NCBI RefSeq assembly: GCF_026262505.1
Contig: NC_067206.1
Location: forward strand, 20,791,319-20,855,318
DNA: 64,000 bases
DNA from: Trichomonas vaginalis G3
Taxonomy: Eukaryota; Parabasalia; Trichomonadida; Trichomonadidae
Reading direction: 5' to 3'
Shown here: positions 49,998-62,673 of the stretch, piece by piece
Numbering within the stretch: the stretch's first letter is position 1
Layout of the letters: every line of letters starts with the position of its first letter
Position numbers and translations under genes: made by a program
Notes under the pieces: model-generated
What the model was told of the DNA's origin: nothing
The model's input: only the letters and a program-made list of their open reading frames with translations
Databases searched by the model: none

Positions 49998-52404
49998 AAA
50001 CAGAAATTCATCAAAAGTGACAGCTCTCAATTTTTGACATTTGTAAATTCTAAATTGAATGAGAAAAATGAAATAACACTAAGCATAATACAATATTCTA
50101 GATTTAATTATAATTAGGAAAAAGTTAGTTTTGAGAGTACTTTTCATAGGCATATAGAATGAAATCTTCTGAAAAATAATATCACATAAACTCATATTAT
50201 TTTCTAATATATAACTATTTTATATAAAAATCAAATTCAATGATCTTAAAAGCGAAGGATAAACCTCAAAATTTACGAATATAATGAGTGGGAATATAAT
50301 GCTTATCTATCATAAAACCATATGAAATATCAATTTTTGCTTTACGCCTAATTTTTGACGACAATTAGCAAAAAATGTTAAATGTTAACACTCAGTCCAT
50401 TTGAATATGAAAAATAAAATTGACTTTGATTAAATGTTTTTATTTATCATGCAATTCTTCTTGCGACCAAAGATTTGAATAAAAGTTCAAAAAATAAGAT
50501 AGCTTAAAAAATAATATACGGTAGTGTTTACTAATAGATGAATAGTATATAAATTCTATTAAAATGGATTTGATCCAAAAAAATATATAAAATTTGATCA
50601 TAAATAAAATCGTTTTAAATTACTTCTTCATTAAATTATAACAATTATTTTTGATTTTTATTTATCATCCACATTCAAATTTGAATCTTATCACAAAAGA
50701 AGGACCACTTTTATGACTACTGCCAAATCTATAAACAGAGAATGGCTATTTGAAGCTAAAAGAAGAATAGAAGAAGGTGAATATTACAAAAGTGTGGGAA
50801 AGGAAGTTGAATTGGAAAATGGTAAAATTAAATTGAATGTTGCCGAAAATACAATAAGAAGAGCATTTCAACTTCAAGAAATCGAATTACCAAAAGTTAG
50901 TCGCGGCAGAAAACCAAATCCACCAACATTTGAACAAAAACAATTAATTAATTCTTGTGTTTCACAATATAAAGGAGGAATTTCAAAAACTTATTTATTG
51001 ATTAAAAGGTTTCAAAATATTGTTCAAAATCCCGATTGTGAGAAAGAAAAAGAAGAAATTGCAAAAGAATTTGAAAATATAGAAGATTTGACAAAAGATC
51101 AAATTTTTGACAATTTACAAAAAATAAAGCCTCATCAAGTGGAAAAATTTATGATGGAATCAGGTTTATCTTCAAAAAGAGATTACAAACCAGCAGATCC
51201 ACCTACCAAATATCGTGCCATATCAAAGAATTTGATATGGCACTGCGATATTCATTACCTTCACGGTAATGTTTCTTTTCCATTCTTTGCCATATTGAAT
51301 GATATGACACGTAAAGTTCTCAAAACTAAATTATTGAAAAACAAGTCTTCCAACTCAACAGCGAATATTTTAAGAAAACTTTTAGAGGAGTTTATCCCTT
51401 ACTGCATCTGGACCGATAACGGCGGTGAAAACCGCGGTGAATTCGGCCAGGTTATGCAGGAAAACGGAATAGTTTGGAAGCACACCTTGCCGTATATGCC
51501 AAGACAGAACGGCAAGGTGGAGCGCCTGTGGCCAAGCTTAGAAAAGTTTTTGCCAGACGAGTTGGATGATATTCAACAAATCAAGGACTCAGTTCAGCAG
51601 TTCATTGAAAAATACAACAATACACCACATTTATCTCTCGATATTAATCCAAAAACGAATAGTAATTACACTCCTAACGAATTATTCGAAGTTTCAAAAT
51701 TTTGGTACGAGCCAGAAATGCAAAAATGGGAGTTATATATCAAAGAGGAATGGGTTTTAGCAAAATTTGAATAATTACATCATTTTAAATGACTTCTAAA
51801 CAATTTTATTTATGATCAAATTTTATATATCTTTTTGGATCAAATCCATTTTAATAGAATTTATATACTATTCATCTATTAGTAAACACTACCGTATATT
51901 ATTTTTAAGCTATCTTATTTTTTGAAATTTTATTCAAATCTTTGGTCGCAAGAAGAATTGCATGATAAATAAAAACATTTAATCAAAGTCAATTTTATTT
52001 TTCATATTCAAATGGACTGAGTGTTAACATTTAACATTTTTTGCTAATTGTCGTCAAAAATTAGGCGTAAAGCAAAAATTGATATTTCATATGGTTTTAT
52101 GATAGATAAGCATTATATTCCCACTCATTATATTCGTAAATTTTGAGGTTTATCCTTCGCTTTTAAGATCATTGAATTTGATTTTTATATAAAATAGTTA
52201 TATATTAGAAAATAATATGAGTTTATGTGATATTATTTTTCAGAAGATTTTGTGTTCTTCTTCAAAATTTTATTTTTTATTAAAAAGAATCTTTACGAAA
52301 TATACATTTACTTTAATTAATATTTAAAAACGTGCTCTATCAAAAGTTCCAAAAATTCAATATTATAGCTTTTCTGAGGTGTCACTTTTGATGAATTTCT
52401 GTTT
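49998..52404 (+). mobile_element. Integrase transposon, copy 6
   Basis: Long arms at 50162-50615 and 51798-52250. Confidence 0.75.
50713..51774 (+). CDS. DDE integrase, copy 6 (353 aa, intact)
   Basis: Identical protein to copies 1-3, with the catalytic triad retained. The leader has lost one base about 80 bp upstream of the ATG; the initiator-like motif is unchanged. Confidence 0.85.
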   Translation: MTTAKSINREWLFEAKRRIEEGEYYKSVGKEVELENGKIKLNVAENTIRRAFQLQEIELPKVSRGRKPNPPTFEQKQLINSCVSQYKGGISKTYLLIKRFQNIVQNPDCEKEKEEIAKEFENIEDLTKDQIFDNLQKIKPHQVEKFMMESGLSSKRDYKPADPPTKYRAISKNLIWHCDIHYLHGNVSFPFFAILNDMTRKVLKTKLLKNKSSNSTANILRKLLEEFIPYCIWTDNGGENRGEFGQVMQENGIVWKHTLPYMPRQNGKVERLWPSLEKFLPDELDDIQQIKDSVQQFIEKYNNTPHLSLDINPKTNSNYTPNELFEVSKFWYEPEMQKWELYIKEEWVLAKFE

Positions 52405-52932
52405 TCAACACTAGACAAAAACAATTATATTAGATGCACATGATTAACATCTCTTGGTCTGATGATGTTTTTCAATTAAAAGATTATTATATACAGTTGA
52501 ATTTACAAAATTCTTAATTCATAATTGCATGGCACAAGAGAGGTATGATCTGCTTATATGTTAATGATAGATATACCATATTATTTCCATTACTATAAAT
52601 AACTTAAAGAAATATATCTTCTAAGTGTATTTTTTGTTCAATTTTGTTTGAAAAAAAAATTAAAACGCATTTCTTATCTTGTTTAGCTTTGATAAGTTGG
52701 ATTAAATAATATTACTAAATACAAATCATGATAACAATTATATATCCATGCTAAATGCCTGAAGATCTGGTGAAAATATTGAGATATGCCTCACTTCCAT
52801 CATTTCGTCTTACCACATAAAAATATGTGATTTTTAAAACAAGTTAGCTGATATGCTTTTAACAAAACCGAATCAAAAGTATTCAAAAAAATCTGAAATT
52901 GTAAAATATCTTAATCAAAAATAAAGGGTTGA

Positions 52933-53291
52933 TCTTCATTTTCGGGATTTCAAAAAAATTTGGAATTTCACCTCCCAAACACACAGATTGTCCAGTTCAT
53001 TGGCATAGAGAATATCCGATTTCCAGTGTTTTACTCTGAATCTTATTAGTTAAATACCGAATTTCGAACATAAATTCATCAAAATCGAATAAAGAGACTA
53101 CCAAAAACGACACAAATATAATCAAGTCACAATCATTTAACAGGAACTCCTTAAATGAAGATTTTTACAATTTTAATCTCTATATTTTAGAAAAAAATAT
53201 GCTCAGTCACAAACACAATTACTATGTTATGGAACAAGGCATTGACACTCGAATCTCTGGCCAATTCGAGGAACATCCAAAATTTCAATAA
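52933..53291 (+). pseudogene. Unassigned coding remnant (unit 6)
   Basis: Same two abutting frames as in unit 1. Confidence 0.35.
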
Positions 53292-53532
53292 TCTTATCCC
53301 ACAGAATCCATAGCCCAAAAACTTTAATTTGCATAGTACATTTGAAGACGAATAATATTAGTCCAATTTTTTTTAACTTTGAAATTTTCAAAGATACAAA
53401 ATTTATTACATTTAGAATTAATGCATTAATATATGCATTTGTTCCGTACCGAAAATGAACTTTACAAAAAGTGACATGAAAAGTCTTAATTACATTAAAG
53501 CCAAATGTAAACTTCATTGAGAAAAAGCAGTT

Positions 53533-54859
53533 TTGTCTCGTATTCAACGTAAAATCTTCAAAAGAAGACTAAACAAAAAGTGCTACACTGATAACAAAGA
53601 TGAATTTCACATGGAACGCGATGATTCAATAACTGCAGAGTTGCGACATACAATTGCGGAAAATGTATGGACAACCACATGTAATGGTGGAGAACCATCG
53701 TATCTTTCAGAGGTCGAATTACTTGATTTTTATGGTGAAATCAATCAAAGAGCAAAAGGTCTTGCATGTGAAAAGGTAATCGAAGCTTATCAGATTGCCT
53801 ACGAATTACTGGAGTATAGATACAGCAGAGCTTTATATCTAGCTGGCCTTGTTCATCCAGACGAATTTCCAACAAGAGGAAAAAGAATTGTTTACTTCGC
53901 TAGAAGTATATCTCCCCTCAAGATCATGGTTAAACAGAGTTTGCTCTGATCTCAACATTGAGATCAAAAGCTCAAAAGAAAATGAGGAAAAACGAGCAAA
54001 GTACTGTAACACAGCAACAGTTGCTAACTTCTTACATTAATTTCAGTATACGGCAGGAATTGATCCATGGAATAAGTGGAGTATTTATGAAACATCTCTG
54101 CTTCATCAAAGCGTTACAAAGTTATCTGCACTGAAAGCAACCCTCCTTTAACCAAAGAAGAGCATGAATTTGTGCTTGTTACTAGTATCTTCCCATATAA
54201 TTCTGAAGGATACCGGATGAAACCATTTATTATTGTTCCAGGAATATAAAATTGTTCACAGGAACTCCGCTCCGTGAGAGCATTCCTTACAGGACAATCT
54301 TATGGATGGATGACAAAGAAGATATGGGATATCTTTAATTTAACTTTTATTATCGAAATCCAGAGATATCGCTCAAGTCTTGATGCTATCACAGCAGCTC
54401 AGCATAATATCGTATTCGGTGATAATCATATCAGCCGAGTAAGTTATTTTACTTGCAAACTTTTGAGTCTCTTCAGAATTGAACTCTTGACATTTCCAGC
54501 TTACTGCACAGTAGTTCTCCAGTTATTTGATGTAGGATGTGCAGCATCTTTGAGATCAAAGAATAACAGGTTAAAATATGTTCCGCTTTACACATATGAG
54601 CAAGATAATTTATCAAATACCCCAAAACCAAGGTTAAAAATTGTAAGAATTTTAATTGATGCTTGTGATTAAGTCAATGCATCAGTATGGTATTCATCCG
54701 TGGAACCCAGATAAAGCCTTATCCAACGAATTAACAAACAAAACATCAAACGCAATACCAAATCCCACATATATATTTAATTCTTCTTGCAAAAAATTAA
54801 CATCTGACGCCGAATTACTTAAAATTGCGCAATTTGAAGCAATCAAATTCAAACATTAA
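53533..54859 (+). pseudogene. Decayed pogo-like transposase (unit 7)
   Basis: Same broken state as unit 1. Confidence 0.8.
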
Positions 54860-55911
54860 ATCAAGCACTGATAGTTATTGTAACAAATATTTCGAATTAT
54901 TTAGATTATTATCCTCCAAATACAAAAATTCTCAGCAAAGGGATGAAATTGAGTCAATTTAATGGAGCAAAACGAAGTGAGGTGAAATTCACCACTTTGA
55001 CACCTCGTATTTTTCAGATATATCGATTAATATTGAGTTTTATTGGGATGGAAAACATACTGAAAAACCTGCAATATCAACACCTTTTTATATAATATTG
55101 AATAAATAAAAATTTGTTTTTATTTTCCAAAAAGATATATGATACATTTTTATTATACAGGTTAAAAACTGTCTAGCTTTTGCTTTTAGTGCTCGACCAG
55201 AGGCATACATTGAAAATACAATCCTCTCCATGGTTTTTGTGTAGGATCTGATCTTCTCAAAACGATGATATTGACTATTATTATATGAATTGAATGTATT
55301 TATGAATATTTCGAAATTTTAATATAAATAATTTATTAAAAATAAAAATTGAACGTAAGTACAAAAAATATAATTTGAAAGCAAATTAAAAATTAACGAT
55401 ACGATAATTTGGAACTTTTACCTTTTGCCAATAAATATAAAAATAAAATTTTGGGAATTGGAACTTAAGAGTAGAGAGACCTTTGTTGATATGTATGAGG
55501 CTATGTATTTATGTGTAGATCTGAGTAAGCTTGGTTATCATATAGCGGTTTCTGATGAAATTGAGAACCTCGGAGACCCAAGACCTTTGTTGATATGTAT
55601 GAGGCTATGTATTTGTGCGTAGTCATTAAACCCATTCTTGCAAATTAGAATATTATTTTATTTGTTATATTGAGCTTTCTTCCTGATAATTTGCATATCT
55701 TCAAAATCATTAAAGTAAGTAAAATCAGTTGTTTTTTCGGTGATTAATCTTAATTCTTCGCATTATATTTCTTTTTTTTGAAAAATCTTACTGTTTGGGG
55801 AAATTCTCTTTGCGAAATCTGTTGGCCTGAGGATTATCTGGTTGAATAAAAATATGTTCAATTCCCCTTTCGCATAATAATTAATGAAATTGTGTTTTAT
55901 TTTCGAGAGTG

Positions 55912-56215
55912 TGCAAAACGTTCCCACTTCTTGAGAGGTACGTTTTGCAAATTTTTTTCTTTCATACATAGAAGATTTTTGGAAGATGATTGATCTCTAC
56001 ATGATATTATATCATATTTCTACATTGAGTCCTTAACAATATTAAATTGCAGGGTTTTCAAATCAAAAAACTAACTTTCGCTCTTTCAGGTCAAATCAGC
56101 AAGGCTCTTCTATATAGGTGTTGGATATATTATCAAACTGAAATGAAACTTTCCAGAGATGTCCATAAAATTATTTTGCAAAACATCCCTCTCAAAAAGT
56201 GGGAACGTTTTTGCA
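55912..56215. mobile_element. Fold-back element (unit 7)
   Basis: Inverted ends as in unit 1. Confidence 0.5.
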
Positions 56216-56863
56216 ATTTTTCTTTATTTTTTGTACCATTATCGGTCCATAGAGCGAAATGGGGACCAGGTATTGTGCTTAATGCACGTTTGAGTACATT
56301 TGTTGTATACTCTGCAGTTTTCTGAGAAAAAGATTATGAGTGATCTCGTTTTTTCTTAAAGTCATTTTTTTCTTATCAAAAAAAATTAAAATTACGTAAA
56401 ACTATGACAAAATTACGTAATTCACAATTTTAATGCTGAAAAATAGGAATATAAGCTTATAATACTACAGGTAGATTGAGCATCGATGCGCGCTAATGCC
56501 AACATGATTAATTTGAGTCGGTTTTATATATTATTGGAAATTAATCACAAATTGTCCATGAATATAAGTTATATTCTTCGATATTATGAGTTAATGAAGG
56601 CTACAATATTTGTAATCATGATTGGCTAGTTAAAATCTATTAGAATAAAAGAAATTGTAATTTAATAATATTGAATTGACATTTTAAATAATTTGAGGTC
56701 TAATCCATTATGAGTATGGTTATTACAGGTCACTTATTATTATTCTTTGATATACAAAGAGTTAAAACGATTTGGTAATGAGATATTGTAGAAAATAAAA
56801 ATAACTGTAATCTATTGAAACTGAAAAAAAAATTAAATCCATTTATTTTTTATTCATATGTTA

Positions 56864-57211
56864 TTATTGATGAGAATTAGATTCATTTAAAATTGAATAC
56901 ATATTTTTGAGAGAGTCAAAAATTTCAGGATCGATTTCATCTTCGCATTCATCCAAATATATTCTAAGCTCGGAATTTTCAAATGCATTCAAAATATTGG
57001 CAAAGTTTTCTTTACAAGAAGAGTTAAATAAAATTTCTTGTAAACAATTAATAATAAATTTTGGGTTAAATTCAACAAAATCCGAAAGAATTTCAAACAC
57101 CTTTTCAAATTTGTCATTAAATATCGAAAGGGATATTGAATCTTTTATGATAATAGCGATGAGGATATTTATCAAAATTTCCTTATTTTTGAAGAGTGCG
57201 GGATAAATTTG
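56864..57211 (-). pseudogene. Helical-protein gene fragment (unit 7)
   Basis: Full-length version without a start codon. Confidence 0.42.
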
Positions 57212-57318
57212 TCAAGTGTCACTTTTCAATAACCTTAAATTACGCTGTTCTAATTTTTTAAAAAATAACCTTAAATTATATTTGAAGAAATTATGTCTAT
57301 GATATATGTTTTATTCTA

Positions 57319-57773
57319 GAATCTTGGAGTTTTCATGCACTACACAAGAGCTCCAAGGTTCCAAGAGTGAATGCTCAATAGCAATTATAGAGATGTACCT
57401 TTTCAAAATGACTTTTACTGATTAAATTTAATCAATAGAAGACATTTTGAAAAGGTACCTCTACAATTAGATATACAAGAGATTCAAAGCTTCATTTCAG
57501 ATAGATTTGAAACTTTGAAACTCTTGGTAGATTTTGAGTGAATGCTGACAATCATCTTTGAGAAGGTTTTCTTAAAGAAAACCTTCTCAAAGAGGTTTCT
57601 CAGGAGCCCTGAGGCTCCCTTTCGTAATGATTGGGAGCCTTGGGGCTCCTGAGACGAAGAATGGCTTCGCCGAATCTTTGATCAGCAGAGGCCAAATGAA
57701 AAGGCCTCTACTGATGGATTCTCAGGAGCCCTGAGGCTCCCTTTCGTAATGATTGGGAGCCTTGGGGCTCCTG
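57319..57773. repeat. Hairpin island, cut by the gap (unit 7)
   Basis: Hairpins H1-H4 and nearly two minisatellite modules are present; the rest is in the gap. Confidence 0.85.
57599..57773 (+). repeat. 122-bp minisatellite, incomplete (unit 7)
   Basis: One full period (A variant), then stem A of the second up to CTCCTG, where the N run starts. Confidence 0.9.
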
Positions 57774-57873
57774 NNNNNNNNNNNNNNNNNNNNNNNNNNN
57801 NNNNNNNNNNNNNNNNNNNNNNNNNNNNNNNNNNNNNNNNNNNNNNNNNNNNNNNNNNNNNNNNNNNNNNNNN
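57774..57873. other. Assembly gap (100 N)
   Basis: A run of exactly 100 N, a conventional size for a gap of unknown length. By comparison with unit 1 it replaces about 3.5 kb plus a multiple of 122 bp. Confidence 0.97.
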
Positions 57874-58287
57874 TCATAATTGCATGGCACAAGAGAGGTA
57901 TGATCTGCTTATATGTTAATGATAGATATACCATATTATTTCCATTACTATAAATAACTTAAAGAAATATATCTTCTAAGTGTATTTTTTGTTCAATTTT
58001 GTTTGAAAAAAAAATTAAAACGCATTTCTTATCTTGTTTAGCTTTGATAAGTTGGATTAAATAATATTACTAAATACAAATCATGATAACAATTATATAT
58101 CCATGCTAAATGCCTGAAGATCTGGTGAAAATATTGAGATATGCCTCACTTCCATCATTTCGTCTTACCACATAAAAATATGTGATTTTTAAAACAAGTT
58201 AGCTGATATGCTTTTAACAAAACCGAATCAAAAGTATTCAAAAAAATCTGAAATTGTAAAATATCTTAATCAAAAATAAAGGGTTGA

Positions 58288-58646
58288 TCTTCATTTTCGG
58301 GATTTCAAAAAAATTTGGAATTTCACCTCCCAAACACACAGATTGTCCAGTTCATTGGCATAGAGAATATCCGATTTCCAGTGTTTTACTCTGAATCTTA
58401 TTAGTTAAATACCGAATTTCGAACATAAATTCATCAAAATCGAATAAAGAGACTACCAAAAACGACACAAATATAATCAAGTCACAATCATTTAACAGGA
58501 ACTCCTTAAATGAAGATTTTTACAATTTTAATCTCTATATTTTAGAAAAAAATATGCTCAGTCACAAACACAATTACTATGTTATGGAACAAGGCATTGA
58601 CACTCGAATCTCTGGCCAATTCGAGGAACATCCAAAATTTCAATAA
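58288..58646 (+). pseudogene. Unassigned coding remnant (unit 7)
   Basis: Same two abutting frames as in unit 1. Confidence 0.35.
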
Positions 58647-58887
58647 TCTTATCCCACAGAATCCATAGCCCAAAAACTTTAATTTGCATAGTACATTTGA
58701 AGACGAATAATATTAGTCCAATTTTTTTTAACTTTGAAATTTTCAAAGATACAAAATTTATTACATTTAGAATTAATGCATTAATATATGCATTTGTTCC
58801 GTACCGAAAATGAACTTTACAAAAAGTGACATGAAAAGTCTTAATTACATTAAAGCCAAATGTAAACTTCATTGAGAAAAAGCAGTT

Positions 58888-60214
58888 TTGTCTCGTATTC
58901 AACGTAAAATCTTCAAAAGAAGACTAAACAAAAAGTGCTACACTGATAACAAAGATGAATTTCACATGGAACGCGATGATTCAATAACTGCAGAGTTGCG
59001 ACATACAATTGCGGAAAATGTATGGACAACCACATGTAATGGTGGAGAACCATCGTATCTTTCAGAGGTCGAATTACTTGATTTTTATGGTGAAATCAAT
59101 CAAAGAGCAAAAGGTCTTGCATGTGAAAAGGTAATCGAAGCTTATCAGATTGCCTACGAATTACTGGAGTATAGATACAGCAGAGCTTTATATCTAGCTG
59201 GCCTTGTTCATCCAGACGAATTTCCAACAAGAGGAAAAAGAATTGTTTACTTCGCTAGAAGTATATCTCCCCTCAAGATCATGGTTAAACAGAGTTTGCT
59301 CTGATCTCAACATTGAGATCAAAAGCTCAAAAGAAAATGAGGAAAAACGAGCAAAGTACTGTAACACAGCAACAGTTGCTAACTTCTTACATTAATTTCA
59401 GTATACGGCAGGAATTGATCCATGGAATAAGTGGAGTATTTATGAAACATCTCTGCTTCATCAAAGCGTTACAAAGTTATCTGCACTGAAAGCAACCCTC
59501 CTTTAACCAAAGAAGAGCATGAATTTGTGCTTGTTACTAGTATCTTCCCATATAATTCTGAAGGATACCGGATGAAACCATTTATTATTGTTCCAGGAAT
59601 ATAAAATTGTTCACAGGAACTCCGCTCCGTGAGAGCATTCCTTACAGGACAATCTTATGGATGGATGACAAAGAAGATATGGGATATCTTTAATTTAACT
59701 TTTATTATCGAAATCCAGAGATATCGCTCAAGTCTTGATGCTATCACAGCAGCTCAGCATAATATCGTATTCGGTGATAATCATATCAGCCGAGTAAGTT
59801 ATTTTACTTGCAAACTTTTGAGTCTCTTCAGAATTGAACTCTTGACATTTCCAGCTTACTGCACAGTAGTTCTCCAGTTATTTGATGTAGGATGTGCAGC
59901 ATCTTTGAGATCAAAGAATAACAGGTTAAAATATGTTCCGCTTTACACATATGAGCAAGATAATTTATCAAATACCCCAAAACCAAGGTTAAAAATTGTA
60001 AGAATTTTAATTGATGCTTGTGATTAAGTCAATGCATCAGTATGGTATTCATCCGTGGAACCCAGATAAAGCCTTATCCAACGAATTAACAAACAAAACA
60101 TCAAACGCAATACCAAATCCCACATATATATTTAATTCTTCTTGCAAAAAATTAACATCTGACGCCGAATTACTTAAAATTGCGCAATTTGAAGCAATCA
60201 AATTCAAACATTAA
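58888..60214 (+). pseudogene. Decayed pogo-like transposase (unit 8)
   Basis: Same broken state as unit 1. Confidence 0.8.
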
Positions 60215-61265
60215 ATCAAGCACTGATAGTTATTGTAACAAATATTTCGAATTATTTAGATTATTATCCTCCAAATACAAAAATTCTCAGCAAAGGGATG
60301 AAATTGAGTCAATTTAATGGAGCAAAACGAAGTGAGGTGAAATTCACCACTTTGACACCTCGTATTTTTCAGATATATCGATTAATATTGAGTTTTATTG
60401 GGATGGAAAACATACTGAAAAACCTGCAATATCAACACCTTTTTATATAATATTGAATAAATAAAAATTTGTTTTTATTTTCCAAAAAGATATATGATAC
60501 ATTTTTATTATACAGGTTAAAAACTGTCTAGCTTTTGCTTTTAGTGCTCGACCAGAGGCATACATTGAAAATACAATCCTCTCCATGGTTTTTGTGTAGG
60601 ATCTGATCTTCTCAAAACGATGATATTGACTATTATTATATGAATTGAATGTATTTATGAATATTTCGAAATTTTAATATAAATAATTTATTAAAAATAA
60701 AAATTGAACGTAAGTACAAAAAATATAATTTGAAAGCAAATTAAAAATTAACGATACGATAATTTGGAACTTTTACCTTTTGCCAATAAATATAAAAATA
60801 AAATTTTGGGAATTGGAACTTAAGAGTAGAGAGACCTTTGTTGATATGTATGAGGCTATGTATTTATGTGTAGATCTGAGTAAGCTTGGTTATCATATAG
60901 CGGTTTCTGATGAAATTGAGAACCTCGGAGACCCAAGACCTTTGTTGATATGTATGAGGCTATGTATTTGTGCGTAGTCATTAAACCCATTCTTGCAAAT
61001 TAGAATATTATTTTATTTGTTATATTGAGCTTTCTTCCTGATAATTTGCATATCTTCAAAATCATTAAAGTAAGTAAAATCAGTTTTTTTTCGGTGATTA
61101 ATCTTAATTCTTCGCATTATATTTCTTTTTTTTGAAAAATCTTACTGTTTGGGGAAATTCTCTTTGCGAAATCTGTTGGCCTGAGGATTATCTGGTTGAA
61201 TAAAAATATGTTCAATTCCCCTTTCGCATAATAATTAATGAAATTGTGTTTTATTTTCGAGAGTG

Positions 61266-61569
61266 TGCAAAACGTTCCCACTTCTTGAGAGGTACGTTTT
61301 GCAAATTTTTTTCTTTCATACATAGAAGATTTTTGGAAGATGATTGATCTCTACATGATATTATATCATATTTCTACATTGAGTCCTTAACAATATTAAA
61401 TTGCAGGGTTTTCAAATCAAAAAACTAACTTTCGCTCTTTCAGGTCAAATCAGCAAGGCTCTTCTATATAGGTGTTGGATATATTATCAAACTGAAATGA
61501 AACTTTCCAGAGATGTCCATAAAATTATTTTGCAAAACATCCCTCTCAAAAAGTGGGAACGTTTTTGCA
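61266..61569. mobile_element. Fold-back element (unit 8)
   Basis: Inverted ends as in unit 1. Confidence 0.5.
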
Positions 61570-62218
61570 ATTTTTCTTTATTTTTTGTACCATTATCGGT
61601 CCATAGAGCGAAATGGGGACCAGGTATTGTGCTTAATGCACGTTTGAGTACATTTGTTGTATACTCTGCAGTTTTCTGAGAAAAAGATTATGAGTGATCT
61701 CGTTTTTTCTTAAAGTCATTTTTTTCTTATCAAAAAAAATTAAAATTACGTAAAACTATGACAAAATTACGTAATTCACAATTTTAATGCTGAAAAATAG
61801 GAATATAAGCTTATAATACTACAGGTAGATTGAGCATCGATGCGCGCTAATGCCAACATGATTAATTTGAGTCGGTTTTATATATTATTGGAAATTAATC
61901 ACAAATTGTCCATGAATATAAGTTATATTCTTCGATATTATGAGTTAATGAAGGCTACAATATTTGTAATCATGATTGGCTAGTTAAAATCTATTAGAAT
62001 AAAAGAAATTGTAATTTAATAATATTGAATTGACATTTTAAATAATTTGAGGTCTAATCCATTATGAGTATGGTTATTACAGGTCACTTATTATTATTCT
62101 TTGATATACAAAGAGTTAAAACGATTTGGTAATGAGATATTGTAGAAAATAAAAATAACTGTAATCTATTGAAACTGATAAAAAAAATTAAATCCATTTA
62201 TTTTTTATTCATATGTTA

Positions 62219-62566
62219 TTATTGATGAGAATTAGATTCATTTAAAATTGAATACATATTTTTGAGAGAGTCAAAAATTTCAGGATCGATTTCATCTTCG
62301 CATTCATCCAAATATATTCTAAGCTCGGAATTTTCAAATGCATTCAAAATATTGGCAAAGTTTTCTTTACAAGAAGAGTTAAATAAAATTTCTTGTAAAC
62401 AATTAATAATAAATTTTGGGTTAAATTCAACAAAATCCGAAAGAATTTCAAACACCTTTTCAAATTTGTCATTAAATATCGAAAGGGATATTGAATCTTT
62501 TATGATAATAGCGATGAGGATATTTATCAAAATTTCCTTATTTTTGAAGAGTGCGGGATAAATTTG
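62219..62566 (-). pseudogene. Helical-protein gene fragment (unit 8)
   Basis: Full-length version without a start codon. Confidence 0.42.
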
Positions 62567-62673
62567 TCAAGTGTCACTTTTCAATAACCTTAAATTACGC
62601 TGTTCTAATTTTTTAAAAAATAACCTTAAATTATATTTGAAGAAATTATGTCTATGATATATGTTTTATTCTA

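Larger units (their letters stand above)
44639..53420 (+). repeat. Macrosatellite unit 6 (complete, 8782 bp)
   Basis: Four minisatellite modules. Private differences include a small rearranged AT stretch near 49858 and one base lost near 50631. Confidence 0.95.
53421..58775 (+). repeat. Macrosatellite unit 7 (interrupted by a gap)
   Basis: Matches unit 1 up to the second minisatellite module, then 100 N, then resumes at the point equivalent to unit 1 position 7878. At least about 3.5 kb, including the protease fragment and the integrase element, is hidden. Confidence 0.95.

Noticed and set aside
57774-57873. Real deletion in unit 7
   Set aside because: The missing segment coincides exactly with a 100-N run, so a gap of unknown size is the simpler explanation.
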